64,000 nt of DNA from Mangrovicoccus algicola (GCF_014903745.1 NZ_JACVXA010000011.1:1-64000); one strand, 5' to 3'; numbered from the stretch's first letter, positions 8,403 through 16,648 are shown. Translations and numbers: made by a program. Notes: generated by a model from the letters alone, not told the origin.

Positions 8403-11141
8403 TCATTCCTCGGCGCCGCCCTCGGGATCGGCCTCTGTCTCGCCCTGATCGGCGATCCAGGCGACAGAGACGACCTCCTCGCCCTCGGCGGTGTTGAAGA
8501 CCCGCACGCCGCCCGCCGCGCGCGAGCGGAAGGAAATCCCCGCCACGGGGCAGCGGATCGACTGGCCGTTGGAGGTGGCCAGCATGATCTGGTCGTCCAG
8601 CATCACCGGGAAGCTGGTGACCAGCCGCCCGCCGCGCATGGCCTTGTCCATCGCCGCCACGCCCTGGCCGCCGCGGCCGCGCACCGGGTAGTCATGCGAG
8701 GAGCTCAGCTTGCCGAAGCCGCGCGCGGTGATCGTCAGGATCAGATCCTCCGCCGCCGACATTTCCGCATAGCGGTCCTGCGGCAGGGCGACATCGGCCA
8801 CGGCCTCCTCGTCCTCGGTCTCGGCCTCCTCGGTCATCCCCTCGACGGCGCGGCGCATCTTGAGATAGGCGGCGCGTTCCTCGGAGCTGGCCTCGAAATG
8901 GCGGATCACCGACATGGCGACGACGCTTGCATCGCCGGGCAGCTTGATGCCGCGCACGCCGGTGGACTTGCGCCCCTTGAACACCCGCACCTCGGTCACC
9001 GGGAAGCGGATCGCACGGCCCAGGTCGGTGAACAGCATCACGTCATCCTCCTCGGAACAGATGCGTGCATTGACCAGTTTGACGCCCTCGGGCAGGTCCA
9101 TCGCGATCTTGCCGTTGCGCATCACGTTGGTGAAATCGCCAAGCGCGTTGCGCCGCACGTCGCCCTCGGAAGTGGCAAAGACGATATGCAGTTCGTTCCA
9201 CTGCTCCTCGGGCCGGTCGACGGGCATGATCGCCGCGACGCCGACGCCCGGGTTGATCGGCAGGATGTTGACGATCGGCTTGCCGCGCGCCGAGCGGCCG
9301 CCCTGGGGCAGGCGCCAGGTCTTCAGCTTGTAGACCATGCCGTCGGTGGTGAAGACCAGAAGAGGCGTATGGGTATTGGCCACGAAAAGCGTGGTGACCA
9401 CGTCCTCGTCCTTCATGGACATCCCCGACAGGCCCTTGCCGCCGCGGCGCTGCGCGCGGTAATCGGCCAGCGGCGTGCGCTTGGCATAGCCGGTCTGGGT
9501 GATGGTGACGACCATGTCCTCGCGCTCGATGAGGTCCTCGTCCTCCATGTCGCCGGACCATTCGGTGATCTCGGTGCGGCGCGGCACGGCGAAGGCGGCG
9601 CGCACCTCGCGCAGCTCGTCGGAGATGATCGACATGATCCGCTCGCGCGAGCGCAGGATATCCAGGTATTCGCGGATCTTGCGGGCCAGCTCTTCCAGCT
9701 CGTCGGTGACTTCCTTGACGCCGATCTGGGTCAGCCGCTGCAGGCGCAGGTCGAGGATCGCGCGGGCCTGGGTTTCCGACAGGTTGTAGGTCCCGTCCTC
9801 GTTCATCAGATGGGTCGGATCGTCGATCAGGCGGATATAGCCCGCGATCTCGTGGGCGGGCCAGCGGCGGGTCATCAGCGCCTCGCGCGCCTCGGCCGGG
9901 TCCGCGGATTGCCGGATGGTCTGCACCACCTCGTCGACATTCGACACGGCAACGGCCAGGCCGCACAGGACATGGCTGCGCTCGCGCGCCTTGCGCAGTT
10001 CATAGGCGGTGCGCCGCGCCACGACCTCTTCGCGGAAGGAGATGAAGGAGCTGAGGAACTTGCGCAGGGTCAGCTGTTCGGGGCGGCCGCCGTTCAGCGC
10101 CAGCATGTTGCAGCCGAAGGAGGTCTGCATCGGCGTGAAGCGCCACAGCTGGTTGAGCACCACGTCCGGCGTCGCGTCGCGCTTCAGCTCGATCACCACG
10201 CGCACGCCGATCCGGTCGGATTCGTCCTGCACATGGGCGATGCCCTCGATCCGCTTCTCGCGCACCAGATCGGCGATCTTCTCGATCATCGCCGCCTTGT
10301 TCACCTGATAGGGGATCTCGTCCAGCACGATGGCATAGCGGTCCTTGCGGATCTCCTCGATCCGGGTCTTGGCACGGATGATGACCGAGCCGCGGCCCTC
10401 CAGATAGGCCTTGCGCGCGCCGGACCGGCCCAGGATGATGCCGCCCGTCGGGAAATCGGGGCCGGGCACGTATTCCATCAGGTCGGCGCTGTCGAGATCG
10501 GGATTCTCGATCAGCGCCAGCGTGGCATCGACCACCTCGCCCAGGTTGTGCGGCGGAATGTTGGTGGCCATGCCGACCGCGATGCCGCCGGCGCCATTGA
10601 CCAGCATGTTGGGGAAACGGGCGGGCAGAACGGAGGGTTCGCGGTCCTTGCCGTCATAGTTGTCCTGGAAATCGACGGTCTCCTTCTCGATATCCTCGAG
10701 AAGCGCCATCGCCGATTTCTGCATCCTGACTTCGGTATAGCGCATGGCCGCCGCGCTGTCGCCATCCATGGAGCCGAAATTGCCCTGGCCATCCAGCAGG
10801 GGCAGCGACATGGAAAACGGCTGCGCCATCCGCACCAGCGCGTCGTAGATCGCCGCGTCGCCATGCGGGTGGTATTTCCCCATCACGTCGCCGACCGGGC
10901 GCGCGGATTTGCGATAGGGTTTCTCGTGGCTGTTGCCGGTTTCGAACATTGCATAGAGAATGCGCCGATGCACCGGCTTCAGCCCGTCGCGCAGATCGGG
11001 GATCGCGCGGCTGACGATCACGCTCATCGCATAGTCGAGATAGCTCGACTTCATTTCCTCCGCAATCGAAACGGCCGGACCCTCGTAGCGAGGCGCCGGA
11101 TTTTCGTCTTTGTCGTCAGGGGTTTCCGGGGTGTCGCTCAT
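8403..11141 (-). CDS. gyrA: DNA gyrase subunit A
   Basis: A 912-residue breakage-reunion subunit that acts with GyrB to introduce negative supercoils. The catalytic tyrosine is Tyr135 in AMRYTEVRM. The quinolone-resistance region reads [15 protein letters not shown], with Ala96 where E. coli has Ser83 and Asp100 where E. coli has Asp87. The GyrA box is QRRGGKG, and a second RGRGGQG lies in the last blade of the C-terminal beta-pinwheel. An acidic insert (about [14 protein letters not shown]) sits between blades and the C-tail is acidic. The start at 11141 is chosen because upstream codons lack family similarity and AGGCAG precedes this ATG. The gene stands alone on its strand. Confidence 0.97.
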   Translation of the reverse strand: MSDTPETPDDKDENPAPRYEGPAVSIAEEMKSSYLDYAMSVIVSRAIPDLRDGLKPVHRRILYAMFETGNSHEKPYRKSARPVGDVMGKYHPHGDAAIYDALVRMAQPFSMSLPLLDGQGNFGSMDGDSAAAMRYTEVRMQKSAMALLEDIEKETVDFQDNYDGKDREPSVLPARFPNMLVNGAGGIAVGMATNIPPHNLGEVVDATLALIENPDLDSADLMEYVPGPDFPTGGIILGRSGARKAYLEGRGSVIIRAKTRIEEIRKDRYAIVLDEIPYQVNKAAMIEKIADLVREKRIEGIAHVQDESDRIGVRVVIELKRDATPDVVLNQLWRFTPMQTSFGCNMLALNGGRPEQLTLRKFLSSFISFREEVVARRTAYELRKARERSHVLCGLAVAVSNVDEVVQTIRQSADPAEAREALMTRRWPAHEIAGYIRLIDDPTHLMNEDGTYNLSETQARAILDLRLQRLTQIGVKEVTDELEELARKIREYLDILRSRERIMSIISDELREVRAAFAVPRRTEITEWSGDMEDEDLIEREDMVVTITQTGYAKRTPLADYRAQRRGGKGLSGMSMKDEDVVTTLFVANTHTPLLVFTTDGMVYKLKTWRLPQGGRSARGKPIVNILPINPGVGVAAIMPVDRPEEQWNELHIVFATSEGDVRRNALGDFTNVMRNGKIAMDLPEGVKLVNARICSEEDDVMLFTDLGRAIRFPVTEVRVFKGRKSTGVRGIKLPGDASVVAMSVIRHFEASSEERAAYLKMRRAVEGMTEEAETEDEEAVADVALPQDRYAEMSAAEDLILTITARGFGKLSSSHDYPVRGRGGQGVAAMDKAMRGGRLVTSFPVMLDDQIMLATSNGQSIRCPVAGISFRSRAAGGVRVFNTAEGEEVVSVAWIADQGETEADPEGGAEE

Positions 11142-11216
11142 TTCTGCCTGCTTGCTTGTGACTGAGGGGTCCAGCTGTGACGACGGGTATAACAGAGGGG
11201 CGGACAAGCCTGCAAT
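11086..11216 (-). promoter_or_regulatory. Possible gyrA promoter
   Basis: On the minus strand TTGCAG (11210-11215) lies 17-18 bases from TTATACC (11086+100 to 11192, that is 11186-11192). This is the best sigma-70-like pair within 80 bases of the gyrA start. The -35 match is weak, so this is only a candidate. Confidence 0.3.
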
Positions 11217-11329
11217 CACGCAGTCGCGGCTGTGTCATCATCCATTCATGGAGAGTGACAACAGTTTGTTTTCGTTGACCTTTAATTCGACTCGGGCAGC
11301 ATGGAAGGGCATGAACCACGAGGTCGAGA

Positions 11330-11599
11330 ATGGCAGCAAGCGAAACCGAACTGATGCTGAAGGGCTACGGGCTGACAACCGCCGAGATGCTGTACCGGAT
11401 GCCGGATTACCGCAGCGTGCTGAACAGCTTCGTCTGGCAGGATTACGATCTGGCCCCGGACTATCCGCGATTGTTCAAGTTCATCGAATTCTGGCAGGGC
11501 GAGATCGAGGGCCCGCTTCATTCGGTCCGCTTCACCCATCGCAAGATGATCGCGCCCGGCGAGTGGCGCAACGTGGTGGGCGAATTCCGCTATCACTGA
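11330..11599 (+). CDS. usg: Usg-like family protein
   Basis: An 89-residue protein that closely resembles the alphaproteobacterial Usg-like family, with conserved LMLKGYGLTTAEMLYRMPDY, FVWQDYDLAPDYP and EGPLHSVRFTH. The family has no established function. The name was inherited from a frame near asd in other bacteria and does not indicate an enzyme. It has no signal peptide or membrane segment. GAGGTCGAGA precedes the ATG. It lies between divergent gyrA and coaD. Confidence 0.9.
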   Translation: MAASETELMLKGYGLTTAEMLYRMPDYRSVLNSFVWQDYDLAPDYPRLFKFIEFWQGEIEGPLHSVRFTHRKMIAPGEWRNVVGEFRYH

Positions 11600-11736
11600 C
11601 CGCGGGCGGCCCGCCCGGGTGGCGCCGCGCCAACGGTTCCGAAACAAAATTGCGCGCGGCTTGCCAACATTCTTGAATCCGCGGCGGTTTTGGGGTGGTC
11701 TGCCCGCCAATCACTGGCGACGAGGGACCGCCCAAT

Positions 11737-12237
11737 ATGCGTACTGGTTTGTATCCGGGCACGTTCGACCCGCTTACCATGGGTCACGTGGACATCATCA
11801 AGCGCGGCTGCAAGCTGGTCGATCACCTGGTGATCGGCGTGGCGATCAATCGCGACAAGGGCCCGCTCTTCTCGCTGGAGGAGCGGGTCGCGATGATCGA
11901 GGCCGAGACGGAGATGCTGTCCGAGGGCAGCAATTGCCGCATCACGGTGCATCCGTTCGAGAACCTGCTGATCCATTGCGCCGAGGATGTGGGGGCGAAC
12001 GTGATCCTGCGCGGGCTGCGCGCCGTGGCGGATTTCGAGTACGAATACCAGATGGTCGGCATGAACCGCGCGCTGAGCCACGAGATCGACACCGTCTTCC
12101 TCATGGCCGAGGCCCAGCATCAGGCCATCGCGTCGAAGCTGGTCAAGGAAATCGCCCGGCTGGGCGGCGACATCTCGAAATTCGTCACCCCCGCCGTGCA
12201 GGCGGCGCTGATGGACCGGGTGGCCGAGCGCCGCTAG
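11737..12237 (+). CDS. coaD: Phosphopantetheine adenylyltransferase
   Basis: A 166-residue nucleotidyltransferase that joins 4'-phosphopantetheine and ATP to form dephospho-CoA, the fourth step of CoA synthesis. It has the (T/H)xGH motif in YPGTFDPLTMGHVDI, the LRGLRAVADFEYE segment, and the C-terminal ASKLVKEIA motif in place of the usual SSSLVKEIA. Length matches the family (about 160). The frame opens 14 codons earlier, but the ATG at 11737 has GAGGGA upstream and begins directly at the first beta strand. Confidence 0.96.
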   Translation: MRTGLYPGTFDPLTMGHVDIIKRGCKLVDHLVIGVAINRDKGPLFSLEERVAMIEAETEMLSEGSNCRITVHPFENLLIHCAEDVGANVILRGLRAVADFEYEYQMVGMNRALSHEIDTVFLMAEAQHQAIASKLVKEIARLGGDISKFVTPAVQAALMDRVAERR

Positions 12238-12271
12238 GCGGACGGTCCGGCCGGGCCGGACCGGTGCCGTC

Positions 12272-12436
12272 TCAGTAGCCGTAGACCGAGCGATGCGCGA
12301 CGGCGCGGAAATCGGCGCGGCTCAGCCCCAGATCGGCGGCTTCGCGGTCGGAGAGCAGGTTCAGTTCGCTCAGCGTGCGGCGGAAACGCCCGCGCTGTTC
12401 GAAACGGCTTTTCCAGGTGTTCACGATCTTCGTCAT
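12272..12436 (-). CDS. DUF1127 (YjiS-like) micro-protein
   Basis: A 54-residue basic protein with the DUF1127 core, here LNLLSDREAADLGLSRADFR. Small DUF1127 proteins are common in Rhodobacterales, and some have been shown to bind RNA and affect small-RNA networks; the role of this copy is unknown. The ATG at 12436 has GAGG upstream; the 14 codons before it are rejected. Its 3' end faces the coaD stop 34 bases away. A second DUF1127 gene lies at 45383-45586. Confidence 0.85.
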   Translation of the reverse strand: MTKIVNTWKSRFEQRGRFRRTLSELNLLSDREAADLGLSRADFRAVAHRSVYGY

Positions 12437-12657
12437 TTTCGGCCTCGTCGGATGGGTCTGTCTGCGGTGTTGACCCATAGATAGGCGATGGCGCTAGCGG
12501 CAAAAACCGCCAAACGGGCAGTCCCGCCATGCGTGCGCCGCAATGCAGCGTAAATTATTCTTTCACCAGTGCATGGGGTTGCGGGGCGTGATTGCAGCTG
12601 GTGCATGGCAGCCCTGCTGCAACCGTATCGTGGGGGATGGGGCAGGCACGGGGCATG

Positions 12658-12688
12658 AAAAAACCGCGCAGCGGGGGCTGCGCGGTTT
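12658..12688 (-). terminator. Rho-independent terminator of gap
   Basis: There is a perfect 12-base stem AAACCGCGCAGC / GCTGCGCGGTTT with a four-base loop (12661-12688), and a T-run on the minus strand directly after it. It lies 27 bases past the gap stop codon. Confidence 0.9.
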
Positions 12689-12714
12689 CGCATCTTTCGT
12701 CGGGGGGCAGGCGC

Positions 12715-13716
12715 TCAGAGCGTCTTGCCGATCTCCGCCGCGGTATCGACCATGCGGTTGGAGAAGCCCCATTCATTGTCGTACCAGCTGAGGATCCGCA
12801 CCATGTTGCCGTCCAGAACCTTGGTCTGATCGGCCGCGAAGGTGGAGGAATGCGGGTCGTGGTTGAAATCCATCGACACCATCGGACCGTCCGCATAGCC
12901 TAGGACGCCCTTCAGCGGGCCCTCGGCCGCGGCCTTGATCAGCGCGTTGACCTCCTCGGCGGTGGTGTCGCGGGCGGCCTCGAAGGTCAGGTCGACGCAG
13001 GACACGTTCGGGGTCGGCACGCGGATCGCGACGCCGTCGAGCTTGCCCGCCAGTTCCGGCATCACGAGGCCGATGGCACGGGCGGCGCCGGTCGAGGTCG
13101 GGATCATGTTCATCGCCGCGGCGCGGGCGCGGTACAGATCCTTGTGCATCGTGTCCAGCGTCGGCTGGTCGCCGGTATAGCTGTGGATCGTCGTCATGAA
13201 GCCGCGGGTGATGCCGATGCCTTCATGCAGGACCTTGGTGACCGGCGCGAGGCAGTTGGTGGTGCAGGACCCGTTGGAGATCACCTTCTGCTCGGCGGTG
13301 ATCGTTTTGTCGTTCACGCCGAAGACGACCGTGTTGTCGGCGCCCGAGGCAGGGGCCGAGACCAGCACGCGCGCCGAGCCGTTTTCCAGGTGCAGCGCGG
13401 CCTTCTCGCGGGCGGTGAAGATGCCGGTGCATTCCATCGCGATATCGACATTGGACCAGGGCAGTTTCGCGGGATCGCGTTCCGCGGTGACCTTGATCTT
13501 TCCCTTGCCGACATCGATCCAGTCCTCGCCGGTCGTGACCTCGCCCTTGAAGCGGCCATGGACACTGTCATAGCGGAACAGATGGGCGTTGGTCTCCACC
13601 GGGCCCAGATCGTTGATGGCGACGACCTCGATATCGGTGCGCCCGCTTTCGATGATTGCGCGCAGGACGTTGCGGCCGATGCGGCCAAAACCGTTGATTG
13701 CGACCTGAATGGCCAT
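12715..13716 (-). CDS. gap: Glyceraldehyde-3-phosphate dehydrogenase, NAD-type
   Basis: A 333-residue type I GAPDH. It has the N-terminal Rossmann motif INGFGRIGR, catalytic Cys151 in SNGSCTTNCLAP, and the C-terminal WYDNEWGFSNRM. After the second beta strand it reads AINDLG; Asp36 is the residue that contacts the NAD ribose in NAD-dependent enzymes. This contrasts with the paralogue at 14433-15437, which has Ala there. It is therefore assigned to the catabolic NAD reaction (glyceraldehyde-3-phosphate to 1,3-bisphosphoglycerate). AAAGGGAGG precedes the ATG. The upstream region carries two copies of a palindromic motif shared with the other gap gene. Confidence 0.95.
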   Translation of the reverse strand: MAIQVAINGFGRIGRNVLRAIIESGRTDIEVVAINDLGPVETNAHLFRYDSVHGRFKGEVTTGEDWIDVGKGKIKVTAERDPAKLPWSNVDIAMECTGIFTAREKAALHLENGSARVLVSAPASGADNTVVFGVNDKTITAEQKVISNGSCTTNCLAPVTKVLHEGIGITRGFMTTIHSYTGDQPTLDTMHKDLYRARAAAMNMIPTSTGAARAIGLVMPELAGKLDGVAIRVPTPNVSCVDLTFEAARDTTAEEVNALIKAAAEGPLKGVLGYADGPMVSMDFNHDPHSSTFAADQTKVLDGNMVRILSWYDNEWGFSNRMVDTAAEIGKTL

Positions 13717-13747
13717 TGATGCCTCCCTTTCATGGTGCAGGGGTCGG

Positions 13748-13802
13748 CGTTAGCCCTAACAGGTCTGTCGATGCCGTCAACAGGAAGCTGGTGGCGCTAA
13801 CA
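13748..13802 (-). promoter_or_regulatory. Paired CceR/LacI-type operator candidates upstream of gap
   Basis: Two 14-base near-palindromes, CGTTAGCCCTAACA (13748-13761) and TGGTGGCGCTAACA (13789-13802), each match TGTTAGCGCTAACA at 12 of 14 positions. Their centres are 41 bases apart, about four helical turns. The proximal one lies 32 bases upstream of the ATG and would overlap or follow the promoter (TTGACG at about 13773-13778 on the minus strand is a possible -35), a position that suits repression. The CceR link rests on my recollection of the Rhodobacterales motif and is not proven here. Confidence 0.6.
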
Positions 13803-13818
13803 GGGGTAAAAGGACGCA

Positions 13819-13853
13819 ACCGCCCCGGCCGGTGCGGTGCCGACCGGGGCGGT
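13819..13853 (-). terminator. Terminator-like hairpin after the alanine-rich gene
   Basis: A 14-base stem with one mismatch (ACCGCCCCGGCCGG, 13819-13832, pairing with 13840-13853) and a seven-base loop lies 16 bases past the stop of the alanine-rich gene. The minus strand then reads TTGCG, so the T-run is poor. Confidence 0.55.
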
Positions 13854-13868
13854 GCGGGGCGCTGCATC

Positions 13869-14234
13869 CTAGCTGTCGCGGGCCGCCATGGCGCGCAGCT
13901 CGTCGGAGGCGGCATCGCTGCGGGCTTCGGCGCTGTCGGCAGCGGTTTCGGCGATCTGCGCGGCGCCCTCTGCGGTGCTCTGCGCGGCTTCGGCGCGGTT
14001 CTCGCGGCTTGCCTGCACCGCCTCCGCGACCTGTTCGGCGCTGCCGGTGACGGCCTCGGTCGCATGTTGCAGGATCTCATGCTGGGATTGCACGACCGAC
14101 CGCGTTGCCTCCTGTCCGCGCTCCTGCGCGTGGATGGCGGCCTCGGCGGCCTTGCGGCGGGCCTCGGCCTGCGCCTCGGCGACCGCGGTGATGGCGCGAC
14201 CTGCGCCGACGGGAATTTCGCTGTGTTCGGACAT
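13869..14234 (-). CDS. Alanine/glutamate-rich helical protein of unknown function
   Basis: A 121-residue protein of Ala, Glu, Gln, Arg and Ser with almost no aromatic or large hydrophobic residues, predicted to be one long amphipathic helix or coiled coil (AEARRKAAEAAIHAQERGQE and similar stretches recur). Such composition is seen in phasin-like, apolipoprotein-like and LEA-like proteins, but no family motif is clear and I assign no function. It has no signal peptide. The ATG at 14234 is fixed by a strong GGAGGAGG site. It lies between the two gap paralogues on the same strand and may be transcribed after gapB. Confidence 0.72.
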   Translation of the reverse strand: MSEHSEIPVGAGRAITAVAEAQAEARRKAAEAAIHAQERGQEATRSVVQSQHEILQHATEAVTGSAEQVAEAVQASRENRAEAAQSTAEGAAQIAETAADSAEARSDAASDELRAMAARDS

Positions 14235-14432
14235 CGTTTCCTCCTCCGGGGTGGGAAAGGCAGCACCGCCATGGGCTGCACGTTCCGGGGAGGAACGAGG
14301 AGAGAGGCCGCGTGTTCCGCCACGCGATGACGCCACGGCAACATTCCGCCCGGCGCCCGGCCCGCGACGGGAATGGCCCCGGCTCGGGGGCCGGGGCGGG
14401 ACGGCGCGCGGGACCGGCGCCGGGGCGGCAGG

Positions 14433-15437
14433 TCAGTGCAGCAAGCGCCCCATCGCCGCGGCGGTATCGGCCATGCGGCAGGAGAAGCCCCATTCATTGT
14501 CATACCAGGCCAGCACGCGCACCGTGCGCCCGCCGACGACCTTGGTCTGTTCGGGGGCGAAGATCGAGGATTGCGTCGTGTGGTTGAAGTCGATGGAGAC
14601 CTTTGGTTCGGGATCATAGCCCAGCACGGCGCGCATATGGCCTTCGGCCGCCTCGCGCACCACCTCGTTGACATCGGCGACGGTGACGTCGCGCCCGGCC
14701 TCGAAGGTCAGGTCCACACAGGAGACATTCGGCGTGGGCACGCGGATCGACGATCCGTCCAGCCGGCCCTCCAGTTCCGGCAGGACCTCCTTCAGCGCCC
14801 TTGCCGCGCCGGTGGAGGTGGGGATAATCGCCATCGCCGCGGCACGGGCGCGGTAGAGGTCGCTGTGGCGGCGGTCCAGCGTCGGCTGGTCGCCGGTATA
14901 GGAATGGATCGTGGTCATGATCCCGCGCTCGATGCCGATGGCGTCATTCAGCACCTTGGCCAGCGGCGCGAGGCAGTTCGTTGTGCAGGAGCCGTTGGAG
15001 ACCAGCGTGTCCGTGTCCAGCAGGCTGCGATGGTTGACGCCGTAGACGATGGTCTTGTGCACGTTCTTCGCGGGGGCGGAGAACAGCACCTTGCGCGCCC
15101 CGCGATCCAGGTGGACGGCGCCCTTGTCTCCGTCATTGAACTTGCCGGTGCATTCCAGCACGACATCCACCCCGCTCCAGTCCAGCTCGCGCGGCTCGTA
15201 GGTGGAGAAGACGCGGATCGGGCCGCGGCCCATGTCCAGCATGTCGCCCTCCACCTTCACCGTGCCGCCGAAGCGTCCATGGATGGAATCGTATTTCAGA
15301 AGATGCGCATTGGTCTCGATCGGGCCCGTGGCGTTGATCTTGACCACCTCGACATCGTTGCGGCCGCTTTCGGCGATATGGGCGAGCGTGCAGCGGCCGA
15401 TGCGGCCGAAACCGTTGATGCCGATGGTGATCGTCAT
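14433..15437 (-). CDS. gapB: Glyceraldehyde-3-phosphate dehydrogenase, probably NADP-using (GapB-like)
   Basis: A 334-residue type I GAPDH with intact catalytic Cys151 (SNGSCTTNCLAP) and the WYDNEWGFSCRM C-terminus. After the second beta strand it reads KINATG: the NAD-ribose-binding Asp is Ala36, as in B. subtilis GapB (INASY). The pair equivalent to Leu187-Pro188, next to the cofactor, is Arg189-Arg190. Both changes are known to favour NADP, so this copy is inferred to run the gluconeogenic direction. The frame opens upstream to 15623, but the ATG at 15437 has AGGAGCC upstream and begins with the Rossmann strand. Upstream lie a promoter-like pair and two operator-like repeats. Confidence 0.9.
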   Translation of the reverse strand: MTITIGINGFGRIGRCTLAHIAESGRNDVEVVKINATGPIETNAHLLKYDSIHGRFGGTVKVEGDMLDMGRGPIRVFSTYEPRELDWSGVDVVLECTGKFNDGDKGAVHLDRGARKVLFSAPAKNVHKTIVYGVNHRSLLDTDTLVSNGSCTTNCLAPLAKVLNDAIGIERGIMTTIHSYTGDQPTLDRRHSDLYRARAAAMAIIPTSTGAARALKEVLPELEGRLDGSSIRVPTPNVSCVDLTFEAGRDVTVADVNEVVREAAEGHMRAVLGYDPEPKVSIDFNHTTQSSIFAPEQTKVVGGRTVRVLAWYDNEWGFSCRMADTAAAMGRLLH

Positions 15438-15504
15438 GGGACAGGCTCCTGAACAGGGCTGCAGGGCGGTCGGGGACACGCCGAGCCGGTGGCGAACTGG
15501 CCTC

Positions 15505-15533
15505 GGTATACCCGTGCGTACAGCGCCGAAAAA
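15505..15533 (-). promoter_or_regulatory. Possible gapB promoter
   Basis: On the minus strand TTTTTC (15528-15533), a 17-base spacer and TATACC (15505-15510) give a fair -10 with a poor -35. This layout is often seen at promoters that need an activator. A start would fall near 15498, about 60 bases before the ATG. Confidence 0.45.
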
Positions 15534-15557
15534 GCCAAAAAGACAATCAACAGAATG

Positions 15558-15591
15558 TGTTAGCGGTAAAGGTGGGGTGTTAGCGCGACCG
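15558..15591 (-). promoter_or_regulatory. Paired CceR/LacI-type operator candidates upstream of gapB
   Basis: TGTTAGCGGTAAAG (15558-15571) and TGTTAGCGCGACCG (15578-15591) each keep a perfect TGTTAGCG half-site and match the TGTTAGCGCTAACA palindrome at 11 of 14 positions. Their starts are 20 bases apart (two turns). They lie about 65 and 85 bases upstream of the predicted transcription start, which suits activation. The palindrome CCGCTAGCGG at 15654-15663 lies farther out. Confidence 0.55.
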
Positions 15592-15703
15592 GTTGCGGTA
15601 ACTGTTCTGCGCCGCGGCGACACAAGCGGGAAAAACAGGCCAGGCGCGCGAATCCGCTAGCGGTAGCGGGCGGCCGGGACGCGCAGGCGCCCCGGCTGCG
15701 GGA

Positions 15704-16069
15704 TCAGGCATTGGCCTGGCGGATCTTCTCGGCGGCATCCTTGGAGAAGGCGACGCCTTCCTTTTCGAACAGCGCGTCGAGTTCGCCCGACAGCGTCATC
15801 TCGGTGATGATGTCGCAGCCGCCGACGAATTCGCCCTTGACGTAAAGCTGCGGGATGGTCGGCCAGTCGGAGAAATCCTTGATCCCCTGGCGGATCCCGT
15901 CATCGGCCAGGACATTCACGTCGGCGAAGTCCACGCCCATGAAGTTCAGCACGCCCGCCACGCGGCTGGAGAAGCCGCATTGCGGCATCATCTTGGTGCC
16001 CTTCATGAACAGGACCACGTCATTGGAGGTCACGGTGTCCCTGATCTGCTCTTCCACGGTGGTGGTCAT
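15704..16069 (-). CDS. grxD: Monothiol glutaredoxin (Grx4 family)
   Basis: A 121-residue monothiol glutaredoxin with the active site CGFS (Cys31) and the WPTIPQLYVKGEFVGGCDI segment, which binds glutathione. These proteins carry a [2Fe-2S] cluster with glutathione and pair with BolA proteins in Fe-S trafficking and iron sensing. bolA lies 239 bases upstream on the same strand, which supports this role. GGAGA precedes the ATG. The start codon overlaps the stop of a small upstream frame (ATGA). Confidence 0.95.
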   Translation of the reverse strand: MTTTVEEQIRDTVTSNDVVLFMKGTKMMPQCGFSSRVAGVLNFMGVDFADVNVLADDGIRQGIKDFSDWPTIPQLYVKGEFVGGCDIITEMTLSGELDALFEKEGVAFSKDAAEKIRQANA

Positions 16070-16224
16070 GCGTTGTCTCCTTGGTCTGTGGGCGGCGCGG
16101 CCCGCCTCGGGCGGAAACCGCCATGGCAGGTGCTCTGTGCGCCGATCTGGTCGTTGCGTCTCAGAAGCGCCCGGTACCCGCGGATATCGGTCGCCTCAAG
16201 TCCCAGCTCGGGATCCCCCTCCAT
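16066..16224 (-). CDS. Possible small protein between bolA and grxD
   Basis: A 52-residue frame beginning MEGDPELGLEATDIRGYRAL and ending with a TGA that overlaps the grxD ATG. Codon third positions are GC-rich as in real genes of this window. No family is recognised. It has no clear ribosome site. It may be the second half of a single protein whose first half is the overlapping frame 16196-16312, separated by a frameshift; see the finding. Confidence 0.35.
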   Translation of the reverse strand: MEGDPELGLEATDIRGYRALLRRNDQIGAQSTCHGGFRPRRAAPPTDQGDNA

Positions 16225-16312
16225 CCCGTCCGCGCCGGATCCAGGCTTCCGCGAAAGCGGCCAGCACCAGCAGCGCGGCAAGCAGGACGGGGATCCAGAG
16301 CGTTGCGCTCAC
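16196..16312 (-). CDS. Possible small membrane protein coupled to bolA
   Basis: A 38-residue frame with a GTG start that overlaps the bolA stop (GTGA). Residues 4-24 (TLWIPVLLAALLVLAAFAEAW) form one membrane segment followed by a basic tail (IRRGRD). Overlap with the bolA stop and the hydrophobic pattern argue for a real gene, but the frame is very short and may be shifted out of frame with 16066-16224. No family is recognised. Confidence 0.4.
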   Translation of the reverse strand: MSATLWIPVLLAALLVLAAFAEAWIRRGRDGGGSRAGT

Positions 16313-16551
16313 TCCGGCGCCTTGGTGGTCAGCGCCAGCGCGTGCAATTCGCCCGCCTTGCCGTCCATCCGGCCCTTCAGCGCGGCATAGACGGCGCGCT
16401 GCTGCTGCACGCGGTTGAGGCCGCGGAAGCTTTCGTCGATGACCTCCGCGGCATAATGGTTGCCGTCCCCGGCCATGTCGGTGATCTGGATCTGTGCCTG
16501 CGGGAAGGTCTCGCGCAGCAGGGTCTCGATTTCCTCGGCTTGCATCGGCAT
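16309..16551 (-). CDS. bolA: BolA family protein
   Basis: An 80-residue BolA/IbaG-type protein with the family helix and the FRGLNRVQQQRAVYAAL segment, and the conserved His in the C-terminal ELHALALTT. BolA proteins join monothiol glutaredoxins through a shared [2Fe-2S] cluster. grxD downstream on the same strand supports a BolA-Grx partnership. The upstream region to purL holds a strong hairpin but no other gene. Confidence 0.93.
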   Translation of the reverse strand: MPMQAEEIETLLRETFPQAQIQITDMAGDGNHYAAEVIDESFRGLNRVQQQRAVYAALKGRMDGKAGELHALALTTKAPE

Positions 16552-16621
16552 GAGAGTGTCCTTTGTGTCTGTCGAAATCTAGGGCCGCCGCATCCGCCCC
16601 GCAAGGCGGAAACGCGCCGAT

Positions 16622-16648
16622 CCCCCCATGCGCAGGGCGCACGGGGGG
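16622..16648 (-). terminator. Hairpin downstream of purL
   Basis: CCCCCC and TGCGC (16622-16627, 16629-16633) pair with GCGCA and GGGGGG (16637-16641, 16643-16648) around a three-base loop, about 43 bases past the purL stop. There is no T-run, so termination is uncertain. Confidence 0.4.

Noticed and set aside
8229-11165. 978-codon plus-strand open frame antisense to gyrA
   Set aside because: It mirrors the gyrA codons; high GC content opens the antisense frame. The His/Gly/Leu/Arg-rich composition and lack of any known domain show it is a shadow.
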